Source of the DNA: Aliiroseovarius salicola
GTDB taxonomy: Bacteria; Pseudomonadota; Alphaproteobacteria; Rhodobacterales; Rhodobacteraceae
Direction of reading: 5' to 3'
DNA: 64,000 bases
NCBI RefSeq assembly: GCF_027891095.1
Contig: NZ_JAQIIO010000004.1
Location: 124,001-188,000 of the forward strand
Under the pieces are notes generated by a model that was not told where the DNA came from, searched no databases, and worked only from the letters and a program-made list of their open reading frames with translations. Below, piece after piece: positions 34,775 to 44,280 of the stretch. Both the position numbers and the translations under genes were made by a program. The stretch's first letter is position 1. Every line of letters begins with the position of its first letter.

Positions 34775-36721
34775 TTAGGCGAGGTCAGGGGGGGTGGCCT
34801 CTTTGGCCAGCGCCTCGGCCACCTCTTCGAACGGCAGCACTTTAGAATGCTTTTCGCCCAGACGGCGCATCGACACCGTGCCCTCTTCTACTTCTTTCAT
34901 ACCGCAGGCGAGAATGACCGGCACCTTGCCCACGGAATGTTCGCGGACCTTGTAGTTGATCTTCTCGTTGCGGATGTCGGCCTCGGCGCGGATGCCTTGT
35001 GCTTTCAGCTTGGCAACAACCTCATGCACGTAATCGTCAGCGTCCGAAATGATTGAGGCGACCACCACCTGACGCGGGGCGATCCAGAACGGCAGTTTGC
35101 CTGCATGTTCCTCGATCAGGATGCCAATGAAGCGTTCGAACGAGCCAAGCGTTGCACGGTGCAGCATAACCGGACGGTGCTTGGCACCATCTTCACCGAT
35201 GTAATTGGCGTCCAGTCGTTCAGGCAGAACAAAATCCACCTGCAGCGTGCCACATTGCCAGTCACGGCCAATGGCGTCGGTCAGCACAAACTCGAGCTTT
35301 GGTCCGTAGAAAGCGCCTTCGCCGGGGTTGAGGTCAAAGTCGCAACCAGCGGCCTTGGTCGCCGCCATCAGAGCGGCTTCGGACTTGTCCCACACTTCAT
35401 CACTGCCAGCGCGTTTCTCAGGACGGTCGGAGAATTTGACCGAGAAGCTTTCAAAGCCGAGGTCCTTGTAGATGTCCGACAGGAACTCGATGAAGAGTTT
35501 GGTTTCTTCCTCGATCTGCGCCTCGGTGCAGAAAATATGCGCATCGTCCTGGGTAAAGCCACGCACCCGCATGATCCCATGCAGCGCACCTGACGGTTCG
35601 TAACGGTTGCACGAACCGAACTCGGCCATGCGCAGCGGCAGGTCGCGATAAGATTTCAGACCTTGGTTATAGACCTGAACATGGCATGGGCAGTTCATTG
35701 GCTTGAGCGCATTCACGGATTTTTCGCGGGCGTGCTCTTCGTCCACCTCAACGATGAACATGTGCTCCTGATACTTGTCCCAATGGCCCGAAGCCTCCCA
35801 GAGTCGGCGGTCCACTACCTGCGGGGTGTTCACTTCGACATAGCCGCCTTTGATCTGCTGGCGACGCATGTAATCCTGCAGCTGGGTGTAGATGGTCCAG
35901 CCGTTCGGGTGCCAGAAAATCTGCCCCGGAGCCTCTTCCTGCATGTGGAACAGGTTCATTTCCTTGCCCAGCTTGCGGTGGTCGCGCTTGGCGGCCTCTT
36001 CCAGCATGTGCAGGTGTTTCTTCAGGCCTTCCTTGTTCTGGAAGCCGACACCATAGATCCGCTGCAGCATCGCGCGATCTGAATCACCGCGCCAATAGGC
36101 GCCAGCCACGGACATCAGTTTGAACGCGTCGGCGGGCAGCTGACCGGTGTGTTGCAGGTGCGGACCGCGGCAAAGATCCTGCCAATGGCCGTGCCAATAC
36201 ATGCGCAGCGGCTCGTCGCCGGGAATGGCTTCGATCAGCTCGACCTTGTAAGGCTCGTTGTTGGCCTCATAGAACTTCACCGCACGGTCACGTTCCCAGA
36301 TCTCGGTGGTGACCGGATCGCGTTTGTTGATGATCTCTTTCATCTTGGCTTCGATCTCGCCCAGATCTTCGGGCGTGAACGGCTCTTCGCGGTCAAAATC
36401 GTAGTACCAGCCGTTGTCAATGACCGGCCCGATGGTGACCTTCACATCCGGCCAGATTTCTTGCACCGCACGCGCCATGACGTGAGCAAAGTCGTGACGG
36501 ATCAACTCCAGCGCCTGGTCTGCATCTTTCATTGTGTGAATGGCGACTTCGGCGTCTTCATTGATCGGCCACTGCAGATCCCAATGGGCACCATTTACAG
36601 TGGCGGAAATGGCTTTTTTTGCCAGTGAATTGGAAATGCCGGCGGCGATCTCAGCAGGGGTCACACCTGCGTCAAACTCACGCGCATTGCCATCAGGAAA
36701 AGTAAGGGAAATCTGGCTCAT
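34775..36721 (-). CDS. thrS: Threonine--tRNA ligase
   Basis: 648 residues. Order: TGS domain (1-62), editing domain with HxxxH at '[19 protein letters not shown]', catalytic class II core with Zn ligand Cys in '[13 protein letters not shown]' and motif 2 '[21 protein letters not shown]', anticodon domain from about 545 ('[19 protein letters not shown]'). It charges tRNA-Thr and edits Ser-tRNA-Thr. A terminator follows; divergent from the hydrolase cluster. Confidence 0.96.
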   Translation of the reverse strand: MSQISLTFPDGNAREFDAGVTPAEIAAGISNSLAKKAISATVNGAHWDLQWPINEDAEVAIHTMKDADQALELIRHDFAHVMARAVQEIWPDVKVTIGPVIDNGWYYDFDREEPFTPEDLGEIEAKMKEIINKRDPVTTEIWERDRAVKFYEANNEPYKVELIEAIPGDEPLRMYWHGHWQDLCRGPHLQHTGQLPADAFKLMSVAGAYWRGDSDRAMLQRIYGVGFQNKEGLKKHLHMLEEAAKRDHRKLGKEMNLFHMQEEAPGQIFWHPNGWTIYTQLQDYMRRQQIKGGYVEVNTPQVVDRRLWEASGHWDKYQEHMFIVEVDEEHAREKSVNALKPMNCPCHVQVYNQGLKSYRDLPLRMAEFGSCNRYEPSGALHGIMRVRGFTQDDAHIFCTEAQIEEETKLFIEFLSDIYKDLGFESFSVKFSDRPEKRAGSDEVWDKSEAALMAATKAAGCDFDLNPGEGAFYGPKLEFVLTDAIGRDWQCGTLQVDFVLPERLDANYIGEDGAKHRPVMLHRATLGSFERFIGILIEEHAGKLPFWIAPRQVVVASIISDADDYVHEVVAKLKAQGIRAEADIRNEKINYKVREHSVGKVPVILACGMKEVEEGTVSMRRLGEKHSKVLPFEEVAEALAKEATPPDLA

Positions 36722-36886
36722 CAGCCTAGCTCCTCGTCGTTTTGGCGCCCACGGAACGCCCGGTTGCGGGTTATGTCTATGGCGCGTTTTCCCCCGAGGC
36801 TACCCCCATGTCAATGCGGAAATGGGATTGCCCTTGGGGTTCGACCGATTATGGTTTGCGCAATGCACAGCATGAGGAGCGCAGAA

Positions 36887-37633
36887 ATGGTGGAATTTCT
36901 CGACACGTCTCAGGACCGTCGGATTGCCTACAATAAGACTGAAGGGCAGGGGCCGACCATCCTGTTTCTGTCGGGATTGAAATCCGACATGGAGGGAACC
37001 AAGGCGGTCGCGTTGGAGGCCTGGGCGCAGGAAAAGGGATATGCGTTTCTGCGCTTTGACTATTCCGGGCACGGGCAAAGCTCGGGCGCATTTGTTGAGG
37101 GCAGCATCGGTGATTGGCATGAGGATACACTCGCCGTAGTTGACACCCTGATCGACGGCCCGATCATCGCTGTGGGGTCGTCCATGGGGGGCTGGCAATC
37201 GCTGCTTTTGTCGCGCGCTCGACCTGATCGCGTTGTTGGACTCGTCACCATCGCGGCTGCCCCGGATTTCACCGAAGATGGCTATTGGGCCAGGTTCACG
37301 GACGCGCAGAAAGCGGAAATGGAGCGAGAAGGCTTTCTGACGCTGCCATCCGACTATGACGAAGATTACATCATCACCAAACATCTCATCGAAGATGGGC
37401 GCCAGAACATGGTGTTGCGGTCGCCGCTAAAACTCGACATGCCGGTACGCTTCCTGCAAGGGACCGAGGATGAGGCCGTTCCAACGTCCCAGGCGATCAA
37501 ACTTTTGGAACATGTTGAGGGCGGAGATATTCGTCTGACCCTCGTGAAAGGTGCAGATCATCGCTTTTCGACCTCGGAATGCCTCGACCTTATACAAAAA
37601 ATGACGCTGGTGGTAATGATGAGGGCAGGATGA
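36887..37633 (+). CDS. Alpha/beta hydrolase 1
   Basis: 248 residues. Oxyanion 'ILFLSGLKSDMEGTKA', nucleophile Ser in 'AVGSSMGGWQSLL', acid in 'QGTEDEAVP', His in 'GADHRFSTSE'. Resembles the ABHD10/BAAT-like serine hydrolases; substrate unknown. The ATG at 36887 follows GAGGAG. The next hydrolase gene overlaps its stop codon, so they are coupled. Confidence 0.85.
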   Translation: MVEFLDTSQDRRIAYNKTEGQGPTILFLSGLKSDMEGTKAVALEAWAQEKGYAFLRFDYSGHGQSSGAFVEGSIGDWHEDTLAVVDTLIDGPIIAVGSSMGGWQSLLLSRARPDRVVGLVTIAAAPDFTEDGYWARFTDAQKAEMEREGFLTLPSDYDEDYIITKHLIEDGRQNMVLRSPLKLDMPVRFLQGTEDEAVPTSQAIKLLEHVEGGDIRLTLVKGADHRFSTSECLDLIQKMTLVVMMRAG

Positions 37634-38619
37634 TGCGGCGACTGGGTACTTTCATAGTTTTTCTCGCAGGGCTGATTGGAGTTGCCATTTGGATTGGTCC
37701 GTATGAGTCCGTAGCGCTTGATGCACCATTTGATGAGGCCATGTTGGGATCGGACGTGGACAGCTATCTTGCTGATCGTGAGGCCGTGTTTGATGATCTG
37801 GAAGCAGGCGCCGAGAAACGGGTTGTCTGGAGCGGGGAAGCGGGTGTGAAAACCCCGCTGTCGATTGTCTATGTTCATGGGTTTTCCGCCAGTTCCGAAG
37901 AAATCCGGCCCGTGCCGGATCGGATTGCTGCGGATCTGGGCGCCAACCTCTATTTTGCACGTCTCGCGGGCCATGGGCGCGGTGGGGATGCGATGGCAGG
38001 CCCTGTGGTAAATGACTGGATGATTGATATGGCTGAAGCCATGGCCATCGGTCGCACACTCGGGGAACGGGTCGTGGTGATCGGCACGTCCACCGGGGGG
38101 ACCCTTGCAGCGATGATGGCGCAGGATCCTGAGATGTCGCGCGATGTTGCGGGTGTGGTTTTCGTTTCGCCAAACTTCCGCATCAAGGCGGGATTGGCCC
38201 GGCTTCTGACATGGCCGGGGGCACGATACTGGCTGCCATTGCTGGCCGGTGAGACCCGCGAATTTGCCCCTCAGAATGAGGATCACGCAAAGCACTGGAC
38301 GCAACGCTATCCATCCGCGGCTTTGTTTCCAATGGCCGCCTTGGTGCAGGCCGCACGGGAGGCGGATTATGCTGGGGTAAAGATCCCGGCTCTGTTTTAT
38401 TTCTCGCCGCAAGATCAAGTGGTGGATGCCGCTGCAGCACGTGGTGTTGCGACAAAATGGGGTGGGACGGTAGAAGTTACCGAAGTAGCCCCAGGCGAGG
38501 GGATCGACCCATATAATCATGTGATTGCCGGAAATATCCTGTCGCCGGGTGGCACAGAGGACGCGGTTCAGGGGATATTGCATTGGATCGGTCGCTTGCC
38601 GCTTGCAGGTGAATCGTAA
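37633..38619 (+). CDS. Alpha/beta hydrolase 2, membrane-anchored
   Basis: 328 residues. An N-terminal helix 'LGTFIVFLAGLIGVAIWIG' anchors it or acts as a signal. Hydrolase motifs: 'VYVHGFSASSEEIRPVP', nucleophile 'VIGTSTGGTLAAMMA', acid 'YFSPQDQVVD', His in 'DPYNHVIAGN'. Starts at ATG 37630 or 37633, inside the previous stop. Different from its neighbours in sequence. Substrate unknown, probably acting on the periplasmic side. Confidence 0.85.
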   Translation: MRRLGTFIVFLAGLIGVAIWIGPYESVALDAPFDEAMLGSDVDSYLADREAVFDDLEAGAEKRVVWSGEAGVKTPLSIVYVHGFSASSEEIRPVPDRIAADLGANLYFARLAGHGRGGDAMAGPVVNDWMIDMAEAMAIGRTLGERVVVIGTSTGGTLAAMMAQDPEMSRDVAGVVFVSPNFRIKAGLARLLTWPGARYWLPLLAGETREFAPQNEDHAKHWTQRYPSAALFPMAALVQAAREADYAGVKIPALFYFSPQDQVVDAAAARGVATKWGGTVEVTEVAPGEGIDPYNHVIAGNILSPGGTEDAVQGILHWIGRLPLAGES

Positions 38620-38663
38620 GACGGGCAGTAATTTCCTCACAAAATAGGGGAAGAGGTGAGCGA

Positions 38664-39374
38664 ATGCAGGAACCTTTGGTTCTGGTGCCGGGGATGATGT
38701 GCGACGCACGGGTCTTTACACCGCAGATCAATGAGTTGTCGCGCGAGTTTGCGGTTCAGATCGCAAGCATTGCTCATGGTGAAACCATACGCGACATGGC
38801 CGCGCTTGTGTTGGAGCAAGCGCCCGAGCGGTTTGCATTGGCCGGGCATTCGATGGGGGGAATTGTGGCGATGGAAGTGGCGCGACGGGCCCCTGAACGG
38901 GTGTCGCGTCTTGCGCTGCTATCCACATCCGCGCTGCCGGACACTCCTGCGCAAGCGGCCTGGCGTGAACCTTTGATTATCCGCGCACAGACTGGGCAGT
39001 TGGCTGAGGCACTGGCAGAGGAGGTTACACCCGAGACGCTTGCACCAGGTGAAGGGCAGGGCGAGATATTGGCATTGTTGCAAGACATGGCGCAGGGATT
39101 TGGGGCAGAGATCTTTATCCGGCAACAACGTGCCCTGCAACGGCGCCCAGATGCGCAACGGGCCCTGCAACGTCTGAAAATTCCGACCATGGTGCTGTGC
39201 GGTGCGCATGATCGCCTGACCCCACCCAAACGCCATGAAACCATGGCGGAACTGATCCCCAGTGCCGAACTGGTGATCCTTCCCAATGCGGGGCATATGC
39301 CAACGCTTGAGGCCCCAAAAGAAGTGACGATCGGGCTGAGGGCATGGATGCAGATGCCGTTGGAATTGCGGTAG
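38664..39374 (+). CDS. Alpha/beta hydrolase 3
   Basis: 236 residues. 'LVLVPGMMCDARVFTPQ', nucleophile Ser in 'ALAGHSMGGIVAMEVA', Asp in 'GAHDRLTPPKRHE', His in 'NAGHMPTLEAP'. Esterase/lactonase-like cytoplasmic enzyme. Third hydrolase in a row, 44 bases after the second. ATG preceded by GAGG. A terminator follows. Confidence 0.87.
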   Translation: MQEPLVLVPGMMCDARVFTPQINELSREFAVQIASIAHGETIRDMAALVLEQAPERFALAGHSMGGIVAMEVARRAPERVSRLALLSTSALPDTPAQAAWREPLIIRAQTGQLAEALAEEVTPETLAPGEGQGEILALLQDMAQGFGAEIFIRQQRALQRRPDAQRALQRLKIPTMVLCGAHDRLTPPKRHETMAELIPSAELVILPNAGHMPTLEAPKEVTIGLRAWMQMPLELR

Positions 39375-39404
39375 GTCTCAATATTGTGAGGACCAAACAG
39401 AAAA

Positions 39405-39430
39405 GGCGCCCAGAGGCGCCTTTTTTTTAT
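39405..39430 (+). terminator. Terminator of the hydrolase cluster
   Basis: GGCGCC-CAGA-GGCGCC followed by eight T. On the opposite strand the A-run upstream makes it usable for phaZ as well. Confidence 0.82.
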
Positions 39431-39459
39431 TCCCGCTGGGACATTCTCATGTCGGTGAC

Positions 39460-40818
39460 TTAGACCGGGATCCGAGTCGGCAAAGAAGGCTCTTTCATCG
39501 GTTCCCGTTTCTTGTTCTTGGCGGGTTTTGTCAGCGGCTTGGCTTTGGTTTTCTGGGCTTTTTTCTTTTCAGCCTGCTCTGCGTGGCGCCCAGTATTCTG
39601 ATCAATGAATTCCAGAACCATCGGGCGGATATTGTTGCGCCAGCTTTTGCCCGCAAAAATCCCATAGTGGCCAGCGCCTGGCTCGACATGGCTGGCTTTC
39701 TTGTCATCTGACAGGCCTGTCAGCAGGTCCAATGCTGCAATGCATTGCCCCGGTGCAGTGATGTCATCCTTGGCCCCTTCGACAGTTTTCACCGCCACAT
39801 CGGTGACCGCTCCGAGGTCGATCTTATGTCCGTCCACCACAAATTCATTTCGCGCCACTTCGCTGTCCTTGAACAGGCGCTCGACGGTTGAAAGATAGAA
39901 TTCCGCAGTCATGTCCATCACAGCCAGATATTCATCATAGAATTTGTTGTGCTTGTCGTGATCCGAAGCCTCACCCTTGGACACGCGCATGATCTGATCC
40001 GTAAATGCCTTGGAATGCATCTCGGCGTTCATCGACATGAAACCGGCCAATTGCAAAAGCCCGGGATATACCATGCGTCCGGCCCCATCATATTTGAAAC
40101 CAACCCGCTGGATCGCTGTTTCTTCAAGCTGCCCCATGGTGACGCGGCGACCAAAATCGGTCACGTCGGTGGCAGCGGCGTCCGGGTCGATCGGGCCGCC
40201 AATCAGGGTGAGGGTCTGGGGCTGCGCTTCTGGATCGAGCTCAGCGAGATAGGCCGTTGCGGCAAGGGTCAGCGGGGCGGGCTGGCAGACCGCAACCACG
40301 TTGATGTCAGGCCCAAGATGGCGCATGAAATCAACAAGATAAAGAGTATAGTCTTCGATATCAAACTTGCCTTCCGACACCGGGATATCGCGGGCATTGT
40401 GCCAGTCGGTGATATAGACATCCGCGTCAGGCAGTAGGCTGTTGACCGTGGAACGCAGCAGTGTGGCATAGTGGCCCGACATCGGGGCCACGAGAAGGAT
40501 ACGACGTTCACGCGGTGCGCGCCCAACGGCGTTGAACTTGATCAGATCCCCGAAAGGGCGCTCAACGAGCTTTTCAACTTCGACCAGACGTTCACGGCCA
40601 TCTTTGGTCACGACTGAAGTAATCCCCCAGTCTGGCTTCACGGTCATGCGATGAAAGGTACGTTCGGTGACATCGCCCCAAGCGGCCAACATCTGAAAGA
40701 ACGGGTTCGGAACCAGAGCGGTTGCCGGGTAGGACCCCATGGCAGCTGCCGTTGCGCCCAACCATTGGTTGGTGTTGCGCAAGGTCTCCATCAGATCATA
40801 GGTCGCCATATACCGCAT
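39460..40818 (-). CDS. phaZ: Intracellular polyhydroxyalkanoate depolymerase
   Basis: 452 residues. The catalytic Cys lies in the lipase-box-like 'VVAVCQPAPLTLAATAYL', with downstream 'GQCIAALDLLTGL' and His in 'VEPGAGHYGIF'. The Lys-rich C-terminal tail (from about 418) resembles granule- or nucleic-acid-binding tails. It mobilises stored PHA. Divergent from phaC with a 171-base regulatory gap. Start at 40818 (MRYMATYDL); the ATG at codon 4 is an alternative. Confidence 0.92.
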   Translation of the reverse strand: MRYMATYDLMETLRNTNQWLGATAAAMGSYPATALVPNPFFQMLAAWGDVTERTFHRMTVKPDWGITSVVTKDGRERLVEVEKLVERPFGDLIKFNAVGRAPRERRILLVAPMSGHYATLLRSTVNSLLPDADVYITDWHNARDIPVSEGKFDIEDYTLYLVDFMRHLGPDINVVAVCQPAPLTLAATAYLAELDPEAQPQTLTLIGGPIDPDAAATDVTDFGRRVTMGQLEETAIQRVGFKYDGAGRMVYPGLLQLAGFMSMNAEMHSKAFTDQIMRVSKGEASDHDKHNKFYDEYLAVMDMTAEFYLSTVERLFKDSEVARNEFVVDGHKIDLGAVTDVAVKTVEGAKDDITAPGQCIAALDLLTGLSDDKKASHVEPGAGHYGIFAGKSWRNNIRPMVLEFIDQNTGRHAEQAEKKKAQKTKAKPLTKPAKNKKREPMKEPSLPTRIPV

Positions 40819-40989
40819 TCAACTGTCCCTTCAATTACCCTTTGCATTCTTCCGTCGTGTTACCGCATAGTCATAAATATATGCAGTATTAACAACGCAG
40901 CATTGCCAAATTAGCAGGGCCGCGACGATGTCGCTCTGCTAGTTTGAAAATGCTGCACCTGCGAAATAAGATAGAGAGGAATTTGCCTT
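40819..40989. promoter_or_regulatory. phaZ-phaC divergent promoter region
   Basis: Contains PhaR-like half-sites (CTGC / GCAG words around 40903 and 40951) but no full CTGC-N3-GCAG repeat. AGAGAGGA before phaC is its ribosome site. Confidence 0.5.
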
Positions 40990-42798
40990 ATGACAACCGA
41001 TCAAAAAAATCCTGGCCATGAGTTGAGTGAATTGAACGAAAATCTTGCCCGGATTGAGACGTTGTCAGCACGGTTATCGGCCGCTCTAGCCGGACGCAAA
41101 GGAGTGCGCCAAAATCTGCAGGTGCCGGGGGAGGATTTCCTGACCAAGGCCTCGACGGCCTATTGGAACGAGATAATGAGCAATCCTGCGAAGCTGATTG
41201 AGCAGCAGGTTGCCTATTGGGGCAAAAGCCTGCAACACGCGATGGAAGCTCAGCAAGCACTTGCAGAAGGAATGAAGGAAGGCGAGTTGAAGGTGCCGGA
41301 AAATTCCGGGGTCAAAGATCGTCGGTTCTCCAACCCGCTCTGGGATTCCCACCCCTATTACAATTACCTCAAGCAGCAATATCAGATCACCGCAAAAACG
41401 ATTGAAGACGGTCTGGCCGACGTTGAAGGACTGGACGATCGGGATAAGCGCAAGTTGGAGTTTTTCACCCAGCAGATTGTCGATCTGATGAGCCCGACCA
41501 ATTATCTGGCCACAAATCCGGATGCGATGGAACGTGCAATTGAAACCGAGGGGCGGTCGCTTGTTGATGGGCTTGAAAACCTGGTCAATGACCTCGAAGC
41601 CAATGATGGCGAGCTGTTAGTAAAACTGGTGGATGAGAGCGCTTTTGAAGTAGGTGGCAATATTGCCACCACCAAAGGCAGCGTGGTCTATCGCAACCGC
41701 ATGATGGAGCTGATCCAGTATGCGCCCACTACGGAGCAGGTTCATGCCCGCCCGCTGATCATCTTTCCACCCTGGATCAACAAATTCTATATCCTCGACC
41801 TGAAAGAACAGAACAGCCTGATCAAATGGATCGTTGATCAGGGGTATACCCTGTTCGTTGTCAGCTGGGTGAACCCGGATGATCGCCATCGTGACGTTGG
41901 ATTGGGGACCTATATTGAAGAAGGGTATTTGGAAGCGATTACGCAGGTGAAAAAGATCACCAAGCAGAAAAAGGTGAATGTGGTGGGCTACTGTATTGCC
42001 GGCACGACCTTGTCCCTGACCCTGTCTTTGATGAAAAAACGCGGCGATACGTCCATTAACTCTGCCACCTTCTTCACAACGCTTACCGATTTCGAAGATC
42101 AGGGTGAAGTTGGTGTGTTTCTTGACGATGATTTTGTTGATGGGATTGAAGAGGAAGTACGTGAAAAAGGCTATCTCGACAGCTTCTTCATGTCGCGCAC
42201 GTTTTCGTTCCTGCGGGCCAACGACCTAGTCTATGGTCCGGCGATCAACAGTTACATGCTTGGTAAAACACCTCCGGCTTTTGATCTGCTCTATTGGAAT
42301 GGTGACAGCACCAACCTGCCAGCCAAGATGACGGTTGAATATCTACGGGGGCTTTGCCAGGCAAATGAATTTGCCAATGGTGATTTCAAGCTGCTCGACG
42401 AACATCTGTCCATTGCGGAAGTCGATGTGCCGATCTGTGCCATCGCCTGTGAAACCGATCATATTGCAGCGTGGAAAAGTTCATATAGCAGTATGCGCAA
42501 AACAGGGTCGAAGGATCGCACGTTCATTTTATCCGAAAGCGGCCACATCGCCGGGATCGTGAACCCGCCCCACAAAAAGAAATATGGCCATTATACCAAT
42601 GAAGATTGGCCGGAAAGCGCGGCTGACTGGATGGAAGGTGCAAGCTTCCATGAAGGGTCATGGTGGGGACGTTGGGACAAATGGCTGGCGAAAAGATCGG
42701 GTAAGAAAGTCGCGGCTCGGGTCCCCGGTGATTCGACTCACGATGTCTTGGCTCCAGCGCCGGGTACCTATGTTGTGGCCTCTCGCAAAAAAGGCTGA
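40990..42798 (+). CDS. phaC: Class I poly(3-hydroxyalkanoate) synthase
   Basis: 602 residues. Lipase-like box 'VNVVGYCIAGTTLSLTLSL' with nucleophilic Cys near 335, Asp in 'AIACETDHIAAW' and His in 'LSESGHIAGIVNPP'. N-terminal domain about 1-200. It polymerises (R)-3-hydroxyacyl-CoA at the granule surface. Same direction as phaP and phaR, divergent from phaZ. A C-terminal 'RKKG' ends it. Class I fits the length and absence of a phaE gene. Confidence 0.96.
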   Translation: MTTDQKNPGHELSELNENLARIETLSARLSAALAGRKGVRQNLQVPGEDFLTKASTAYWNEIMSNPAKLIEQQVAYWGKSLQHAMEAQQALAEGMKEGELKVPENSGVKDRRFSNPLWDSHPYYNYLKQQYQITAKTIEDGLADVEGLDDRDKRKLEFFTQQIVDLMSPTNYLATNPDAMERAIETEGRSLVDGLENLVNDLEANDGELLVKLVDESAFEVGGNIATTKGSVVYRNRMMELIQYAPTTEQVHARPLIIFPPWINKFYILDLKEQNSLIKWIVDQGYTLFVVSWVNPDDRHRDVGLGTYIEEGYLEAITQVKKITKQKKVNVVGYCIAGTTLSLTLSLMKKRGDTSINSATFFTTLTDFEDQGEVGVFLDDDFVDGIEEEVREKGYLDSFFMSRTFSFLRANDLVYGPAINSYMLGKTPPAFDLLYWNGDSTNLPAKMTVEYLRGLCQANEFANGDFKLLDEHLSIAEVDVPICAIACETDHIAAWKSSYSSMRKTGSKDRTFILSESGHIAGIVNPPHKKKYGHYTNEDWPESAADWMEGASFHEGSWWGRWDKWLAKRSGKKVAARVPGDSTHDVLAPAPGTYVVASRKKG

Positions 42799-42863
42799 TT
42801 GGTGAGGTGGTGGGGGTGAAGTCCCTGTAAGGCATTGATATTCAGCAGTTTTATTTTTTTATG

Positions 42864-42924
42864 CTGCAGTGCAGAAAAAACTTGATTTGCTGCAGCGCAG
42901 CATACATATTGTTTGCAGACGCAG
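42864..42924. promoter_or_regulatory. PhaR operator array upstream of phaP
   Basis: Two exact CTGC-N3-GCAG sites, CTGCAGTGCAG at 42864 and CTGCAGCGCAG at 42890, start to start 26 bp, and a weaker TTGC-N4-GCAG at 42913. This is the motif reported for Rhodobacter/Paracoccus PhaR. It fits repression of phaP by PhaR. Confidence 0.8.
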
Positions 42925-43041
42925 CGAAGCGGAATGGCCAAACGATCAGAGCCAGATGCGACGCAGATGCGGAAACAGTATAGCAATTGGCCGCTCCTCC
43001 TCCTCAATCCTCCCGGCGGCCGCAACATTCGGAGATGACCA

Positions 43042-43485
43042 ATGACTAAGGCTCAAGACTTCACCAAGATGTTCCAAGACGTACTGGGTGCTTTCCCGGT
43101 TGACATGACCGTTGCTCAGGACGCTTTCAAGAGCCAGGCTGAACTGGGTGAGAAATTCTCGAAAGTGGCTCTGCAAGCTGCCGACAAATCGGCCGAGATC
43201 TCGACCAAATGGACCAAAGAAACCCTGACCAAAATGGGTGACGTGACCAAAGCCAAAGAAGAAGCTGCTGACTACTCGAAAGCTGTCACCGACTTCGCTT
43301 CGGCTCAAGCTGAACTGGCTGCTGAAAACCTGGCCGCTTTCGCTGAAGTTGCCAAGAAAGTTCAGGCTGAAACTGTTGAACTGATGCTGGCCGCTGGCAA
43401 GGATCTGGGTGAAGAAACTCAGGCTGCTGTCAAGAAAGCCACTGACGAAGTGCAGAAAGCGACCAAAAAAGCTACTGCCAAGTAA
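43042..43485 (+). CDS. phaP: Phasin
   Basis: 147 residues, amphipathic helical, Ala/Lys/Glu-rich: 'KFSKVALQAADKSAEISTKW' and 'ATDEVQKATKKATAK'. It coats PHA granules. Strongly biased to preferred codons, as for a highly expressed gene. Between phaC and phaR, preceded by the PhaR sites. GGAG 8 bases before the ATG. A terminator follows. Confidence 0.93.
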   Translation: MTKAQDFTKMFQDVLGAFPVDMTVAQDAFKSQAELGEKFSKVALQAADKSAEISTKWTKETLTKMGDVTKAKEEAADYSKAVTDFASAQAELAAENLAAFAEVAKKVQAETVELMLAAGKDLGEETQAAVKKATDEVQKATKKATAK

Positions 43486-43528
43486 TTCGGGATCATTGAG
43501 CCGGGACCTCCCCCCGGCGTTTCCCAAG

Positions 43529-43560
43529 GGGCGTGCCATTGGCGCGCCCTTTTCTTGTTT
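43529..43560 (+). terminator. Terminator of phaP
   Basis: GGGCGTGCC-ATT-GGCGCGCCC stem with TTTTCTTGTTT. One G-T wobble. Confidence 0.82.
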
Positions 43561-43613
43561 TTGATCCAGTGGTCAATGGGCTTGCCAATGATGCTGCGCC
43601 TGTCATAGGGTTT

Positions 43614-43635
43614 TTGCAGTGCAGCACAATGCTGC
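43614..43635. promoter_or_regulatory. PhaR operator upstream of phaR
   Basis: TTGCAGTGCAG (43614-43624), one base from CTGC-N3-GCAG, overlapping GCAGC-ACAAT-GCTGC at 43621-43635. It lies directly upstream of phaR and suggests autoregulation. Confidence 0.7.
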
Positions 43636-43648
43636 CCGGGGAGGAAAC

Positions 43649-44209
43649 ATGGCACAAAAAGAAGATACGCTGCTGATCAAACGTTATGCCAGCCGGCGCT
43701 TGTATAACACCGAGACGTCCGATTACGTGACATTGGACGACATTGCGGGTTTTATTCGCGAAGGGCGTGATGTTCAGATCATCGACCTGAAGTCCGGGGA
43801 TGACCTGACACGGCAGTATCTGCTTCAAATCATTGCGGAACACGAAAGCAGGGGAGAGAATGTTCTGCCCGTTGACGTATTGACCGATCTCGTTCGCTCG
43901 TACTCGACGCAGGCGCAAAGCGTGGTGCCGCAGTTCCTGGCTGCCAGTTTTGAAATGCTGCGTGATGGCCAATCCCAGATGATGGAAAACCTGGGTACCA
44001 TGGGGCATCCGATGGCCAATATGCCTGGGCTGGATGCTATGCAGGCGCAGCAAGAGGCCTTCCTGAAAGCCGTGATGGGCGGTTTTGCCGCTGGTTCTAC
44101 TCCGTCGTCAACCGAAGAAGAAGCTTCTGACGGTGGCAAAGGAGAAGAGCTGGATGAAATCAAAAAGCAATTGGCAGAGCTTCAAAAGAAGTTGTCAGGA
44201 CTAAGCTGA
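43649..44209 (+). CDS. phaR: PHA synthesis repressor PhaR
   Basis: 186 residues. The PHB_acc_N domain, 'LLIKRYASRRLYNTETSDYVTLDDIAGFIREG', then 'DVQIIDLKSGDDLTRQYLLQIIAEHE', followed by a second domain with a C-terminal coiled-coil 'ELDEIKKQLAELQKKL'. It binds PHA granules and CTGC-type operators. ATG 43649 follows GGGGAGG. It completes the phaC-phaP-phaR order. Confidence 0.93.
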   Translation: MAQKEDTLLIKRYASRRLYNTETSDYVTLDDIAGFIREGRDVQIIDLKSGDDLTRQYLLQIIAEHESRGENVLPVDVLTDLVRSYSTQAQSVVPQFLAASFEMLRDGQSQMMENLGTMGHPMANMPGLDAMQAQQEAFLKAVMGGFAAGSTPSSTEEEASDGGKGEELDEIKKQLAELQKKLSGLS

Positions 44210-44230
44210 ATTCTCTGAAAGAATGAACAA

Positions 44231-44253
44231 GGGAGGCGAAACGCCTCCCTTTT
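44231..44253 (+). terminator. Terminator of phaR
   Basis: GGGAGGCG-AAA-CGCCTCCC stem followed by TTTT, 22 bases after the phaR stop. Confidence 0.85.
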
Positions 44254-44280
44254 GACTATCTTGATCTGAGTTGGACAAGA

